Shown: positions 33,352 through 42,358 of the stretch, piece after piece
Layout: the number at the start of each line of letters is the position of its first letter
Numbering within the stretch: the first letter of the stretch is position 1
Assembly (NCBI GenBank): GCA_019322895.1
Contig: JAHWHZ010000001.1
Span: forward strand, 62,001-126,000
Length of the DNA: 64,000 nt
From: Candidatus Woesearchaeota archaeon
GTDB lineage: Archaea; Nanobdellota; Nanobdellia; Woesearchaeales; ARS49
Direction: 5' to 3'
Notes under the pieces: model-generated
The model's input: the letters and a program-made list of their open reading frames with translations, nothing else
What the model was told of the DNA's origin: nothing
Database searches by the model: none
Made by a program: the position numbers and the translations under genes

Positions 33352-35163
33352 ATGAAGACACGTAATGCTGGAGATATTGTTGGCAGGGGAGGACGCTATA
33401 AATTAGTGGAAGAGATCGGAGCAGGTGCTGTTCTAGAGGTCTGGTCTGCAAGACAATGTCTGGATATGGGCAACAGGACTGTTGCACTTAAATTTCTAAA
33501 AGATTCAAGCAATATAGCACATCTTCAGAGCGAGATAGATTTGCTGCAGAAAGTCGGCCAGCACCCGCACATTGTTAATTTGTATTATAGAGAGCTTGAA
33601 AATGACCCTTTTATTGAAGTTGATTTATGCCACGCCACTCTTAATGAAATATTAGGGCCTGATGGACTGCCTTTTGACGATCCTGTTAAAAAACAAGAGG
33701 TTGCAGTAAAAAAGATAAGGAACCTGGCAAATGCTGTTCAGTTTGTGCACAACAAGACTTCTGACAGCATCATTGACTTGGACCCGACAAATATAATGCT
33801 TCAGCAGTATGATTCTGACAAGCGCGAAACTGCAGTCCAGCTTTTGGAAGGCACAGTAAAGATCTGTGATTTAAACGCGAAAATCAATCAAGTTTCCGTA
33901 AGAGATTCTCTTGTAGCTTCATTATCCACATCTATCAGTACAGGCGAGAAAGGCAGCACGCATGTCTTTGCAAAGCCTTATTTTATTGCTCCTGAATTAT
34001 TGAATTCAGATGCAGAGCCTACTTTTGCTGCAGATGTCTATTCTCTTGGAAAGATTCTTTCAGTGATGCTGACTGGAAGAAAAGAGCTCAATCCAAGATA
34101 CATGCCCTCTAAGATGGGCATTGCGCCTGCTTATGATGAGGTTCTTGCAACTGCTGTTGAGCCAAAAATTGAGGAAAGGTTCCAGGATATTGGCCAGTTT
34201 TTAGAGGCTGTTGAAGCAGCTGAAAAACGGCCTGTCAGGGTGACTGTCAGTAGCTGGGAATGGGTTAAAAGCGGTTTTAGCTATAAAAAAGCACAGGCCA
34301 AAAAAGAAAAAGAAGCAGAAGCAAAGTGGCGCGAGGACGTGCAGGGCATTGTTGATACAGCCAGAAGAAAGATTGAGGATGCAGAACGCGATAAAAGATG
34401 GGAGGCAGATAGAGACAGAAGTATAAAAAGAGAACAAGAAAAGAAGAAAAAACAACAAGAAGCAGAAGAAGCAAGAAGAAAAGAAGTGGAGGCTCTTGAA
34501 ATACTACTCAAAGAGCGGCCAGATGAATCCCGCGCTGCGTGGCTCCGTGATGATTCAGATATCGTAATTTATCAGGTTAATAAAGTTCATGATTCCACGT
34601 ATACACCTACAATATTGAATGTGCCGAGCATTGAAAGGCGTGAGTTTCACATCCAGTGGATGGCATGGGTCAATGGAGGAAAACATCTTGCATATTGTGC
34701 AAACTTTAGACAAAAAAATAATCCCTATTCTGAATATTCTGCAATTGGTTTGATAAACACAGACACTTTTGAAATAATCGAGGAATCATTGGAATACTTA
34801 TTAAAAACACACAATATTCATGCAGATGCAGAAGAACCAATAATTTATGCTGCAAATACAGAAGGAAAATTGATTAAATTTGACCTGTTTAATCCAGAAG
34901 AAGAAGGGCGGGCAAAATTCGTCCCTATACGCGGCTTAAGGGTTTGCGAACAAACAAACAGCCGCTGCGGCCGTTTTACATTGCAGAAAAATATAAAGAT
35001 AGAATCCCATGCGTATAATGAACCCCGTAGCCAATACGCTGCAATAGTAAGCAAAGAAAAACCAGATATTGGTTTTGTGATTGGCAAGCCTTCTAAAATA
35101 GCGGTCTGGTATGACCCTGAGAAAAAAACAGAAGAATCTACAGAGCCAGAATCAGCTGTTTAA
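33352..35163 (+). CDS. Degenerate Ser/Thr-kinase-like protein with coiled coil and C-terminal beta domain
   Basis: A 603-residue protein with an N-terminal kinase fold (about 15-295). The ATP lysine is present (VALKFL, K47) but the glycine loop is GAGAVL. The catalytic loop is IIDLDPTN, keeping the Asp and Asn but losing His, Arg and Lys. DFG is DLN, and the APE motif is APELL. It is therefore a pseudokinase or weak kinase. A charged coiled coil (about 305-385, rich in KEKEAEAKW and EAEEARRKEVE) leads to a beta-rich C-terminal domain that may be a partial propeller. A TATA box (TTTATAAAC, centre about 33325) is 27 bases before ATG 33352. It abuts the right end of element 1. Confidence 0.75.
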   Translation: MKTRNAGDIVGRGGRYKLVEEIGAGAVLEVWSARQCLDMGNRTVALKFLKDSSNIAHLQSEIDLLQKVGQHPHIVNLYYRELENDPFIEVDLCHATLNEILGPDGLPFDDPVKKQEVAVKKIRNLANAVQFVHNKTSDSIIDLDPTNIMLQQYDSDKRETAVQLLEGTVKICDLNAKINQVSVRDSLVASLSTSISTGEKGSTHVFAKPYFIAPELLNSDAEPTFAADVYSLGKILSVMLTGRKELNPRYMPSKMGIAPAYDEVLATAVEPKIEERFQDIGQFLEAVEAAEKRPVRVTVSSWEWVKSGFSYKKAQAKKEKEAEAKWREDVQGIVDTARRKIEDAERDKRWEADRDRSIKREQEKKKKQQEAEEARRKEVEALEILLKERPDESRAAWLRDDSDIVIYQVNKVHDSTYTPTILNVPSIERREFHIQWMAWVNGGKHLAYCANFRQKNNPYSEYSAIGLINTDTFEIIEESLEYLLKTHNIHADAEEPIIYAANTEGKLIKFDLFNPEEEGRAKFVPIRGLRVCEQTNSRCGRFTLQKNIKIESHAYNEPRSQYAAIVSKEKPDIGFVIGKPSKIAVWYDPEKKTEESTEPESAV

Positions 35164-35216
35164 GACAACATTTTTATACTAGTTTATTCTACATATAGAA
35201 AAAAAGAGGATATTGA

Positions 35217-36914
35217 ATGAACTTAATAGCAGACATAGGAATCATACTGATAGTAGCGACTGTTCTCGCAATTGTAGCTAGGTTCTTGAAGCAGCCTTTG
35301 ATAATTGGCTATATGCTGGCGGGCATAATTATCGGCCCGTTGGGCCTCGGGTGGGTAGTCAATCATGATGTAATAACTACTTTATCTGAAATTGGTATTG
35401 CTTTTCTGTTATTCATTGTTGGTTTAGAGTTAGACATAAGAAAACTAAAACACTTAGGAGCAGTCTCATTGATTGTCGGTTTAGGGCAGGTCATTCTGAC
35501 ATTCATAGCAGGATACATCCTTGCAATATTTTTGGGTCTGCCTTCAACTTATGCATTTTATGTAAGCATTGCATTGACTTTAAGCAGCACTGTAATCATA
35601 GTCAAGCTTCTTTCAGACAAGAATGAAATAAATGCACTGCATGGAAGGATTGCTTTAGGCGTCTTGTTAGTGCAGGACTTTATTGCAGTCATGATCTTGG
35701 CAATGATGGCTAATTCAGGCCAGATAACAACAAGCCACATCATGAGCAATCTTATCACAGGAATCGGCTTTTTTGCAGTTTCAATCGTTATAGGAACCTT
35801 ATTCTTGAAATATGTATTCAAGCCGATTGCAAAATCAACTGAATTATTGTTCTTAGGCGCAGTGTCCTGGTGCTTTGCATATGCAATGCTGTCTCACTGG
35901 TTTGGCTTCTCTATTGCAATAGGCGCTTTCTTGGCAGGAATCAGCCTGGCTCCTTTGCCATATCACATTGAGATAGCATCAAGAATAAAATCATTGAGGG
36001 ATTTCTTTGCCACAATTTTCTTTGTGACTTTAGGAATGCAGATTGTCTTGACAGGAATACAGTATCTTGTGTGGCCTATAGTTCTTCTTTCATTGTTTGT
36101 TTTAGTGTGCAATCCTTTGATTGTTATGATTTTGATGTCTGTAATGGGCTTCAAGGCAAGGCCTTCTTTCTTGACAGGAATCTCTTTGGCCCAGATAAGC
36201 GAGTTCTCCTTGATAATGATGGCAACAGGATACACAGTAGGCATAATTCCGCAAACAGTTGTCTCAGTGATAGCTATTATTGCTGTAATCACTTTCACGA
36301 TCTCATCTTACATGATAACTTATGATGAGCAGTTATACAGATTGCTCAAAAAATTGCTCAAGCCTTTTGAAAACCTGTCAGTCAAAGGGTTTGATCTCGA
36401 GTATCTGCCTGAAAAAGAGGCAGATTACAAGATTATCTTGTGCGGCTGCGACAGGATTGGCCATGCAATACTTGAATCTGCGCAAAACATGAACAAGAGC
36501 ATCCTTGTTGTTGATTTTAATCCAGAGCTGATAAAGAAGCTGATGAAAGAAAAAATACATTGCTTGTACGGAGACATAAGTGATGTTGAGATAATGAATA
36601 AACTTAACTTCAGGAAGGCAGAGATCGTGATATCCACTATTCCAGATTATGCAGACAACATCATGCTTGCAAAGAAAGTCAAGAGTGTCAACAAGAAAGC
36701 GATTGTCATTGTTACTGCAGAAGATGTTGATGATGCATTGGAATTATATAATAAAGGAGCAGATTATGTCATACTGCCGCACATGCTGGGTGGAGAGCAT
36801 ATCTCTGTATTGCTGCAGGAGACTGCCAAGAACCTTGGCAAGATCATGAAATCAAAAAGATTCAATATCGCAAAACTGAAAAAAAGGCAGGCCAGCAAGA
36901 ATGGTAGACATTAA
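35217..36914 (+). CDS. Kef-type cation/proton antiporter with RCK/TrkA-N domain
   Basis: A 565-residue CPA2-family transporter. About 12 membrane segments span residues 1-380 (ADIGIILIVATVLAIVARFL, LAGIIIGPLGLGWV and following), with GLELDIRKLK and SLAQISEFSLIMMATGY typical of KefB/Na-H antiporters. Residues about 400-530 are a TrkA-N nucleotide-binding Rossmann domain (KIILCGCDRIGHAILESA, VVDFNPELIKKL) that gates transport in response to NAD(H) or other nucleotides. It exchanges K or Na for protons across the cell membrane. It overlaps the YhbY-like gene by 14 bases. Confidence 0.9.
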   Translation: MNLIADIGIILIVATVLAIVARFLKQPLIIGYMLAGIIIGPLGLGWVVNHDVITTLSEIGIAFLLFIVGLELDIRKLKHLGAVSLIVGLGQVILTFIAGYILAIFLGLPSTYAFYVSIALTLSSTVIIVKLLSDKNEINALHGRIALGVLLVQDFIAVMILAMMANSGQITTSHIMSNLITGIGFFAVSIVIGTLFLKYVFKPIAKSTELLFLGAVSWCFAYAMLSHWFGFSIAIGAFLAGISLAPLPYHIEIASRIKSLRDFFATIFFVTLGMQIVLTGIQYLVWPIVLLSLFVLVCNPLIVMILMSVMGFKARPSFLTGISLAQISEFSLIMMATGYTVGIIPQTVVSVIAIIAVITFTISSYMITYDEQLYRLLKKLLKPFENLSVKGFDLEYLPEKEADYKIILCGCDRIGHAILESAQNMNKSILVVDFNPELIKKLMKEKIHCLYGDISDVEIMNKLNFRKAEIVISTIPDYADNIMLAKKVKSVNKKAIVIVTAEDVDDALELYNKGADYVILPHMLGGEHISVLLQETAKNLGKIMKSKRFNIAKLKKRQASKNGRH

Positions 36915-37179
36915 GGCACAAAGAGCAAAGGCGCAGTTTTTGCATCCTGCCATGCAGATAGGAAAATCAGGCATCACCGAAGGGCTGATAACTGAGCTGA
37001 AAAATCAGCTAAAGCTCAAGAAGCTGATAAAAATAAAGTTCATGAAGTCCTTTATTGAAGACAAGGACAGGAAAAAAGTTGCAGCAGAGCTGGCAAAAAA
37101 AACAAATTCAATAATCGTGCTGCAGATAGGGAACGTTGTTGTGCTTGCTAAAAAACAAAAAATTAAAAAGGGCAAATAA
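36901..37179 (+). CDS. CRM-domain (YhbY-like) RNA-binding protein
   Basis: A 92-residue single-domain protein of the YhbY/CRM family: LKAKAHPL-like start (AQFLHPAMQIGKSGITEGLI) with the conserved GxxG-type loop IGKSG, then LIKIKFMKSF and SIIVLQIGNVVVLA. CRM domains bind structured RNA; bacterial YhbY associates with pre-50S ribosomes, so a ribosome-assembly role is likely. It starts within the end of the antiporter gene, so it is probably co-translated, and ends with a Lys-rich tail. Confidence 0.9.
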   Translation: MVDIKAQRAKAQFLHPAMQIGKSGITEGLITELKNQLKLKKLIKIKFMKSFIEDKDRKKVAAELAKKTNSIIVLQIGNVVVLAKKQKIKKGK

Positions 37180-37206
37180 GTATGAGGAGATAAAAGAGGA
37201 ATTATC

Positions 37207-38748
37207 ATGACTGCAGGCAGTAAACGGATGATTTTGTATGGTTTTTATAATAAGGAATTCAAGAAATCCCATCCGGATTTTGATAAATTAGATGATAAAG
37301 AAAAGAAAAAGCTTGTTAATTCTCTTTCAGATAAAGATGCAGAGAAGTTTGCAGACCATGAAGTTTTTGAATTAGAAAGAGACCAGATGGTCTTGCAGGA
37401 TTATCCAAAGCCTGTTAATAGGTATTACATGATATATGAATCTCCTAACGAATCTATTGAGCCGATTTACTTCTTTTGCCTGAATCAGCTGGAATCTTCA
37501 TGGGGATACCCGCGGATTTACAAGATATCTGATATTTTCACAGCAGCAGAGCACAGCTCTTTCTGGGGAGCTGCAACAGCAAGGCTTGGCCTTGCAGCTG
37601 ACAAGGTTTCCCAATATCTTGCGACAATCGGCCAGTTCATAAGAAAAGACTTGTTCCAGCTTGTGAGAGACATCAGATGGATTGATGAAAGGCTGAAATT
37701 TCATGAAGATGCCCGAAAAAATATTGAATCTGCAGAAGTCACTCTTAAAGGAATCTGGTGTGATGTTGTTGACGGCGTAGTGCAGGGCCAGAGAGTAGGA
37801 GCAAATATCTTCCAATTGGCAACTCAGCTGCAGTTCACTACACTTCCTGACTGGTTTTTTACAGTTCATCCTAAAGACGTGGAAGATATTGACAAGAAAG
37901 TCGATGCCCTTCCCACTACAAAGGTTGTCAAGAATCTCTTGAAAAGAAAGCTTAACCAGTACATGGTGTGGAGAGATGAAAACTACAAGGAATTAAAGCA
38001 GAGAAGGCTTTTTGAATTAAAATATCTCAGGCAGAATTATAATGTCATCAGGATGTACTTGATGTGGCTCAAGCCTTATCTGAAGCATATTGAAAGATTG
38101 AGCGTTGATGTGAAAAAATTAAGTTCTGCAGAATTGATTTCAGCATTTGAAGGCTCTTTGATAGAGATTGAGATTCTTGCTGCAAAGATTCCAGAAGGCA
38201 ATTCAAAATATTTTGACTGTATATTAGAGACTTTTAATTACAGGACACGGCCTTCTATGTCGTTTACCCAGGAAACTCCAGGATATCATCGGGGTCCTGT
38301 GCATGTCGGACAGACGAGGATAAACTATCGGGCATATGCCTGGACACAAGAGCAGATAGATAATTTCATCAGGATGAAAGAAAAAGAGGATTTTGAACTA
38401 TTGAAAAACATTGATGCTTCAATAAAGCAGACCTTGGATGCAATAGGCGATGACATGGAAGAATATCTTACGCAGGCTGGCGAGGCAATGGAGCCAGAAG
38501 AAAAGAAAAAAGAACCAGAAGCTCCTTCTGTATTTGAGCCGTTTGCAGCTATTGGCAAGGGATTCAAGGAAATGTTCGGCTCATTTGTCCCGCTTACATT
38601 CAGGAAAGAATTCAAGGCAAAGAAGCCAACTAAGGCAGAGATTGCAAAGTGGGCTAAAGAACAAAAATCAGCTGCAAAAGAAGCTAAAGTAATGCTGTTT
38701 CAGAACTACAAGGTCTTTAAGAAGGCCCATGGAATAGTCACCTGGTAA
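37207..38748 (+). CDS. Conserved hypothetical protein
   Basis: A 513-residue soluble protein without a domain I can name. It is helix-rich (RDENYKELKQRRLFELKYLR, then MWLKPYLKHIERLSVDVKKL) with a central FNYRTRPSMSFTQETPGY segment and a disordered Glu/Lys/Pro stretch near 420-440. No signal peptide or membrane helix. It resembles long hypothetical proteins I recall from DPANN genomes, but I cannot name the family. It follows the YhbY-like gene with a 27-base gap that includes a GAGG ribosome-binding site, suggesting one transcription unit with the antiporter. Confidence 0.6.
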   Translation: MTAGSKRMILYGFYNKEFKKSHPDFDKLDDKEKKKLVNSLSDKDAEKFADHEVFELERDQMVLQDYPKPVNRYYMIYESPNESIEPIYFFCLNQLESSWGYPRIYKISDIFTAAEHSSFWGAATARLGLAADKVSQYLATIGQFIRKDLFQLVRDIRWIDERLKFHEDARKNIESAEVTLKGIWCDVVDGVVQGQRVGANIFQLATQLQFTTLPDWFFTVHPKDVEDIDKKVDALPTTKVVKNLLKRKLNQYMVWRDENYKELKQRRLFELKYLRQNYNVIRMYLMWLKPYLKHIERLSVDVKKLSSAELISAFEGSLIEIEILAAKIPEGNSKYFDCILETFNYRTRPSMSFTQETPGYHRGPVHVGQTRINYRAYAWTQEQIDNFIRMKEKEDFELLKNIDASIKQTLDAIGDDMEEYLTQAGEAMEPEEKKKEPEAPSVFEPFAAIGKGFKEMFGSFVPLTFRKEFKAKKPTKAEIAKWAKEQKSAAKEAKVMLFQNYKVFKKAHGIVTW

Positions 38749-38805
38749 ACAAAAGATATTTAAAACATCAAGTTCTTCAAGCACATAATTGGGGGTGTTT
38801 AAACA

Positions 38806-39093
38806 ATGGAACTAAAGAAAATAGGAGTTTTCTCCTTGGCAAAGATACAAGCTATCTTGATGGCTATTATGGGCCTGCTTGTAGGAATATTTTATGCAAT
38901 TTTAGGAACAGCAATGGGTCCTGCAATGGGAGCACAGGGGGCAAACCTTCTCCACAGTCTTGGACTTTTGTCAATTGTGATAATGCCGATATTCTATGGA
39001 GTGTTTGGCTTCATCAGCGGTCTTATCGGTGGATTCTTGTACAACATTGTCGCAGGTGCAGTCGGCGGTGTTGAATTGCATTTCAAGAAATAA
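38806..39093 (+). CDS. DUF3566-like small membrane protein
   Basis: A 95-residue protein with two hydrophobic segments (ILMAIMGLLVGIFYAILGTA and LGLLSIVIMPIFYGVFGFIS) separated by a Gly/Ala-rich loop, ending GGVELHFKK. The layout, with a short cytosolic IGVFSLAKIQAI start, fits the DUF3566 transmembrane family, whose function is unknown. A GGGGGTG ribosome-binding site lies at 38791-38797 and a TATA-like GATATTTAAAAC at about 38755, so the gene has its own promoter. Confidence 0.7.
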   Translation: MELKKIGVFSLAKIQAILMAIMGLLVGIFYAILGTAMGPAMGAQGANLLHSLGLLSIVIMPIFYGVFGFISGLIGGFLYNIVAGAVGGVELHFKK

Positions 39094-39152
39094 TTTTTTT
39101 ATTTCTTTTTTTATAGAAAGATTTAAATGTTCTAAAACTGAATCCTTCTTAA

Positions 39153-39512
39153 ATGAAAAAAATAATATTATTGCTTTCAGTATTGCTTCTTATTACAGCT
39201 TGTGCTAAAGAGGCTCCTGAAATCATAGTTCCAGAACCAGCTCCTGAACCAGAGCCAGAACCGCCAATCAAGATAGAACCTATCCCTGAGCCAGAGCCAA
39301 TCCCAGAAGTTGAAGTGAAAGAGCCGCCTGTGCAGGAAGTTCCAGCAGGCAGGCCTACTTGCAAGATTTTGACAGAGACCGGCCATGTCTACACTCCAGA
39401 AGATGTTGTCAAAGGAATAATCTCTATAGATGAATATCACAATACAAGATTATGCTATCCTTATTTTTCTGAGAATCAAGCCAGTACTGAAAGCATGTGC
39501 TGCGTCATTTGA
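39153..39512 (+). CDS. Small lipoprotein with Pro-Glu spacer
   Basis: A 119-residue lipoprotein: signal MKKIILLLSVLLLITAC with lipobox LITAC, then a long (PEP)n-rich spacer of about 40 residues, then a small C-terminal domain with four Cys (PTCKILTETG, RLCYPYF, SMCC) likely to form disulfides on the cell surface. TATA box GATTTAAATG, centre about 39124, 29 bases before the ATG. Its 3' end overlaps the convergent AMP phosphorylase by eight bases. Confidence 0.7.
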   Translation: MKKIILLLSVLLLITACAKEAPEIIVPEPAPEPEPEPPIKIEPIPEPEPIPEVEVKEPPVQEVPAGRPTCKILTETGHVYTPEDVVKGIISIDEYHNTRLCYPYFSENQASTESMCCVI

Positions 39513-40998
39513 TCTCCATTAGCTTAAGCCTGTTTGCGCAGTCAATTGCATATCCAAGCTCTTCTTTGTTATGAGAATATATTGTAAATAATTTGTCTCC
39601 TTTCTTTACTTTACAGCCTTTATGGACATGCAGGTATATTCCAGAGCCGTGGTCACTTGGCGCTCCTGCCAGCCGGCCTATCTTTGTTGTGATTTTATTG
39701 TCTACATGGGATATCCTGCCTGACTTGCGCGCCCTGAATGTTCTTGTGCATTCTCCGAGTTTTATTTTGTCAGTTTTTATTTCACAGCCGCCTTGTGCCT
39801 TGATTATTTTGACAAAGGCCGTGTATGCTGCGCCGCTTTCCAGCAATTGCGCAGCTATCTGTATTCCTTTTCCTTTTTTTGCTTTGCCTGTGAATTCAAG
39901 CATCATTGCCGCCATTTTCAATGATTTTTTTCTTAAATCTTGCGGAGCTTTTTTATCATTTTTTAACACCCAGAGAACATCTCTTGCTTCTAGTGCCGGG
40001 CCTATGCCGTTTCCTATGGGCTGCGAGCCGTCGTCTATGTAGTATAATATCTTGATTCCAAGAGACTTGCTTATCCTGTCAAAATACCAAATCAGGTGTT
40101 TTGCTTCCTGCCGGCTGTGTATTTTTGCGTTCTTGCCCACAGACATCTCAAGAAGAAGATGTGTGGCATTGACACTTGCTTTTTTTGCCATGATTGATGC
40201 AATCATCTGACCTTCTGCATCTATCTCAATCGGGTGCTCTATCTTGATAATCTTGTCATCTGCTGGCGCGAGGTTTATCGCTCCGCCCCACACCATGAAT
40301 CCGCCGACTTTCTTGATGATTTTTTTCAGTTTAGGTATTGGCAGTGCAACTTTACAGAAGACATCCATCGTGTCTGCTGTTCCTGAAGGTGATGTTATTG
40401 CTCTTGAGCTTGTTTTTGGCACCTTTAATCCAGCTGCCACAAGTATCGGCACAACTATCGGCGTTGTCCTGTTTCCTGGAACTCCTCCGATGCCATGAAT
40501 ATCTGCTATTATGCCGTTCTTGATGTCAATCACAGATCCTGTGTCTTTCATTGCTTTTGTTGAATCAAGTATTTCCTTGAGAGACATTCCATGGACATAA
40601 TTTGCAGTGATGTATGATGTCAATTCAATGTCTGTCAAGTCATCTTTTACAATGTCTTTCATTATTTCAAAGGTTTCAGGATATGTCAGTTCTTTGCCAT
40701 CCAGCTTTTTCTTTATGTAAGATACAGATATTGGTTTCTTGCCGGTGCTTAAATCAACTAAAGCGCCGTGTTTTGCGTTTAATGCATCAAGAACTTCCTC
40801 AAACAAGCCTATTTTTCCAATAGGAACTGCTTTTCTGCTTTCTGCAATGTCTAATACTGCTGTCGTGAATCTTTTACCTTTTCTTACGATAACTCTGTCA
40901 TTATGATGCAGGTCCAGTTTTTCTGCATCTTTTTCATTAAGAAGAACAACCTTGACGCCGCCTGTAGCTATGTCCATGTCTTTGACTTTGAGTTTCAT
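39505..40998 (-). CDS. deoA: AMP phosphorylase (thymidine phosphorylase family)
   Basis: A 497-residue enzyme matching archaeal AMP phosphorylase. It converts AMP and phosphate to adenine and ribose-1,5-bisphosphate, the first step of the archaeal nucleotide-salvage route that ends in form III RubisCO. The catalytic core has the glycine-rich phosphate loop in KHGALVDLSTGKKP-like context, the family signature SSRAITSPSGTADTMD, and MVWGGAINLAPADD. The N-terminal extension (LKVKDMDIATGGVKVVLLNE) distinguishes it from bacterial thymidine phosphorylase. A GTG at 41010 opens the frame, but the AAAGGTG site (41007-41013) fits ATG 40998. Neither RubisCO nor the R15P isomerase is in this window. Confidence 0.9.
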   Translation of the reverse strand: MKLKVKDMDIATGGVKVVLLNEKDAEKLDLHHNDRVIVRKGKRFTTAVLDIAESRKAVPIGKIGLFEEVLDALNAKHGALVDLSTGKKPISVSYIKKKLDGKELTYPETFEIMKDIVKDDLTDIELTSYITANYVHGMSLKEILDSTKAMKDTGSVIDIKNGIIADIHGIGGVPGNRTTPIVVPILVAAGLKVPKTSSRAITSPSGTADTMDVFCKVALPIPKLKKIIKKVGGFMVWGGAINLAPADDKIIKIEHPIEIDAEGQMIASIMAKKASVNATHLLLEMSVGKNAKIHSRQEAKHLIWYFDRISKSLGIKILYYIDDGSQPIGNGIGPALEARDVLWVLKNDKKAPQDLRKKSLKMAAMMLEFTGKAKKGKGIQIAAQLLESGAAYTAFVKIIKAQGGCEIKTDKIKLGECTRTFRARKSGRISHVDNKITTKIGRLAGAPSDHGSGIYLHVHKGCKVKKGDKLFTIYSHNKEELGYAIDCANRLKLMEIK

Positions 40999-41027
40999 TT
41001 GTATATGCACCTTTCAAAGTCAAAGGC

Positions 41028-41104
41028 TTGAAAAAATTGGAAATTCCTTTGAATTTCCAAATTCACGAAAAACTTTGTTTTTCGCGAAATTCTCAATTTT
41101 TCAT
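41028..41104. repeat. Two hairpins enclosed by an outer stem
   Basis: Hairpin 1: GGAAATTC-CTTT-GAATTTCC (41039-41058). Hairpin 2: CGAAAAAC-TTT-GTTTTTCG (41066-41084). An outer stem pairs about 41029-41039 with 41094-41103 (CAATTTTTCA). The stems are nearly perfect and lie between two minus-strand genes, in the 5' flank of AMP phosphorylase. It may be a structured leader, a small RNA or a terminator for the upstream permease. Confidence 0.6.
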
Positions 41105-41122
41105 TGTCCTTTACTTTTAATT

Positions 41123-42199
41123 TCATCTTAACACTCTGTCTTTTTGGTAGATGTCAATGAATGACTTGAATGCTGTCAAGATCAGCGGGCCTATTATGAA
41201 TCCTGCAAAGCCGAAAAGTGTCAGGCCTCCTAGAACGCCTAATAAGATAAGCACAGGATGCAGTCCTGCCCTGTCTCCGATTAACTTAGGTTTTAATAGA
41301 TTGTCTACGCTTGAGATTATGAATGTTCCGTAAAGCAGTAATCCCACGCCGTTCCATATCAGTGTCATGTTTCCTTCTGTTGAGCCTTTTGCAATGAGGA
41401 ACAATGCTGCTGGAATCCAAATGATTGCTGTGCCTACAAAAGGCACTAATGCAAATATTGCCATTACTAGACCCCATATCAGGAAAGTATTTATGCCAAA
41501 AATCCAGAACCCAAGTGCTCCTAGCGCGCCTTGTATCAATGCTATAAGGATTGAGCCGTACATTACTGCATGTGTCGTGTCTCTTATCTTGCCAAATATC
41601 CTTTCTTTATGAGCCACTTTAAGCGGCAGAAATGCTTTTATCTGCTTGATAAGACTCGGGCCGTCCTTGAGCAGGTAAAATATCACGAAGAATGTTATTA
41701 CAATCTGAAGTATGATTCCTGGCAAGGAGAATATCAGGTCTGATGTCTTTTCAATCGCCAATGATGTGAACCTGCCCAGCATGTCCTGCAAGTAAAACTT
41801 TACTTCAGGATCTTCAATCCATACTTTTGTGAAATCAGTTGCTCGGCATAACAGCGTGTCCTTGCCTGCGCAATCAAGGTCAAGTATTTCTCCTGTAAGT
41901 ATCTTTTGTTTTGCTCTTATGTACATATACTGCGCTTCTGTGGCAGATGATTTGAGGATAAATGCAAAAGGGGTTATTATCAATAATATTATTACTACTG
42001 ACACTATCAATGAGCATATTGTCTTGTTTCTTATGACCTTATTGATCCATTTGAAAACAGGATAGAATATGTATGCTATCACTATGCTTGCCAATAATGC
42101 GTTTATGAAAGGCTTAACTACCAAGAAGCTCAAAAAGCCCAGAAAGATGAATATCCCTAGGAAAAAGTATTTTACTGTATTGTTTGGTTTTACACCCAT
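41123..42199 (-). CDS. AI-2E family (PerM-like) membrane permease
   Basis: A 358-residue membrane protein of the AI-2E transporter family. It has the usual 7-8 membrane segments, with the opening KYFFLGIFIFLGFLSFLVVK, a soluble stretch near residues 90-140, and the conserved C-terminal half (DGPSLIKQIKAFLPL, ALVPFVGTAIIWIPAALFLI, LKPKLIGDRAGLHPVLILLG, FAGFIIGPLI). Members export small molecules or act as Na-H antiporters; the substrate here is unknown. TATA box near 42230. It lies downstream of tRNA-Val on the same strand. Confidence 0.9.
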   Translation of the reverse strand: MGVKPNNTVKYFFLGIFIFLGFLSFLVVKPFINALLASIVIAYIFYPVFKWINKVIRNKTICSLIVSVVIILLIITPFAFILKSSATEAQYMYIRAKQKILTGEILDLDCAGKDTLLCRATDFTKVWIEDPEVKFYLQDMLGRFTSLAIEKTSDLIFSLPGIILQIVITFFVIFYLLKDGPSLIKQIKAFLPLKVAHKERIFGKIRDTTHAVMYGSILIALIQGALGALGFWIFGINTFLIWGLVMAIFALVPFVGTAIIWIPAALFLIAKGSTEGNMTLIWNGVGLLLYGTFIISSVDNLLKPKLIGDRAGLHPVLILLGVLGGLTLFGFAGFIIGPLILTAFKSFIDIYQKDRVLR

Positions 42200-42245
42200 T
42201 TTTTAAGAAATAGGATGTTTAAGTATATATAAATGTTTTTATAAA

Positions 42246-42317
42246 TGGGCCCACCCGGGATCGAACCGGGGACCTCCTCGACGTCAACGAGACGTCATAC
42301 CACTAGACCATGGGCCC
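42246..42317 (-). tRNA. tRNA-Val(GAC)
   Basis: Complementary strand reads acceptor GGGCCCA/TGGGCCC with discriminator A, D stem GTC/GAC, anticodon stem TCTCG/CGAGG, loop TTGACGT with anticodon GAC, and T arm CCCGG-TTCGATC-CCGGG. It is 72 bases including the discriminator and has no intron, unlike the other three tRNA genes in the window. A TTTTTAAA box lies about 30 bases upstream. Confidence 0.95.
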
Positions 42318-42358
42318 GCAACAATTAAAAGTTATATTCTGTTTAAAAAGGTTGCTCT

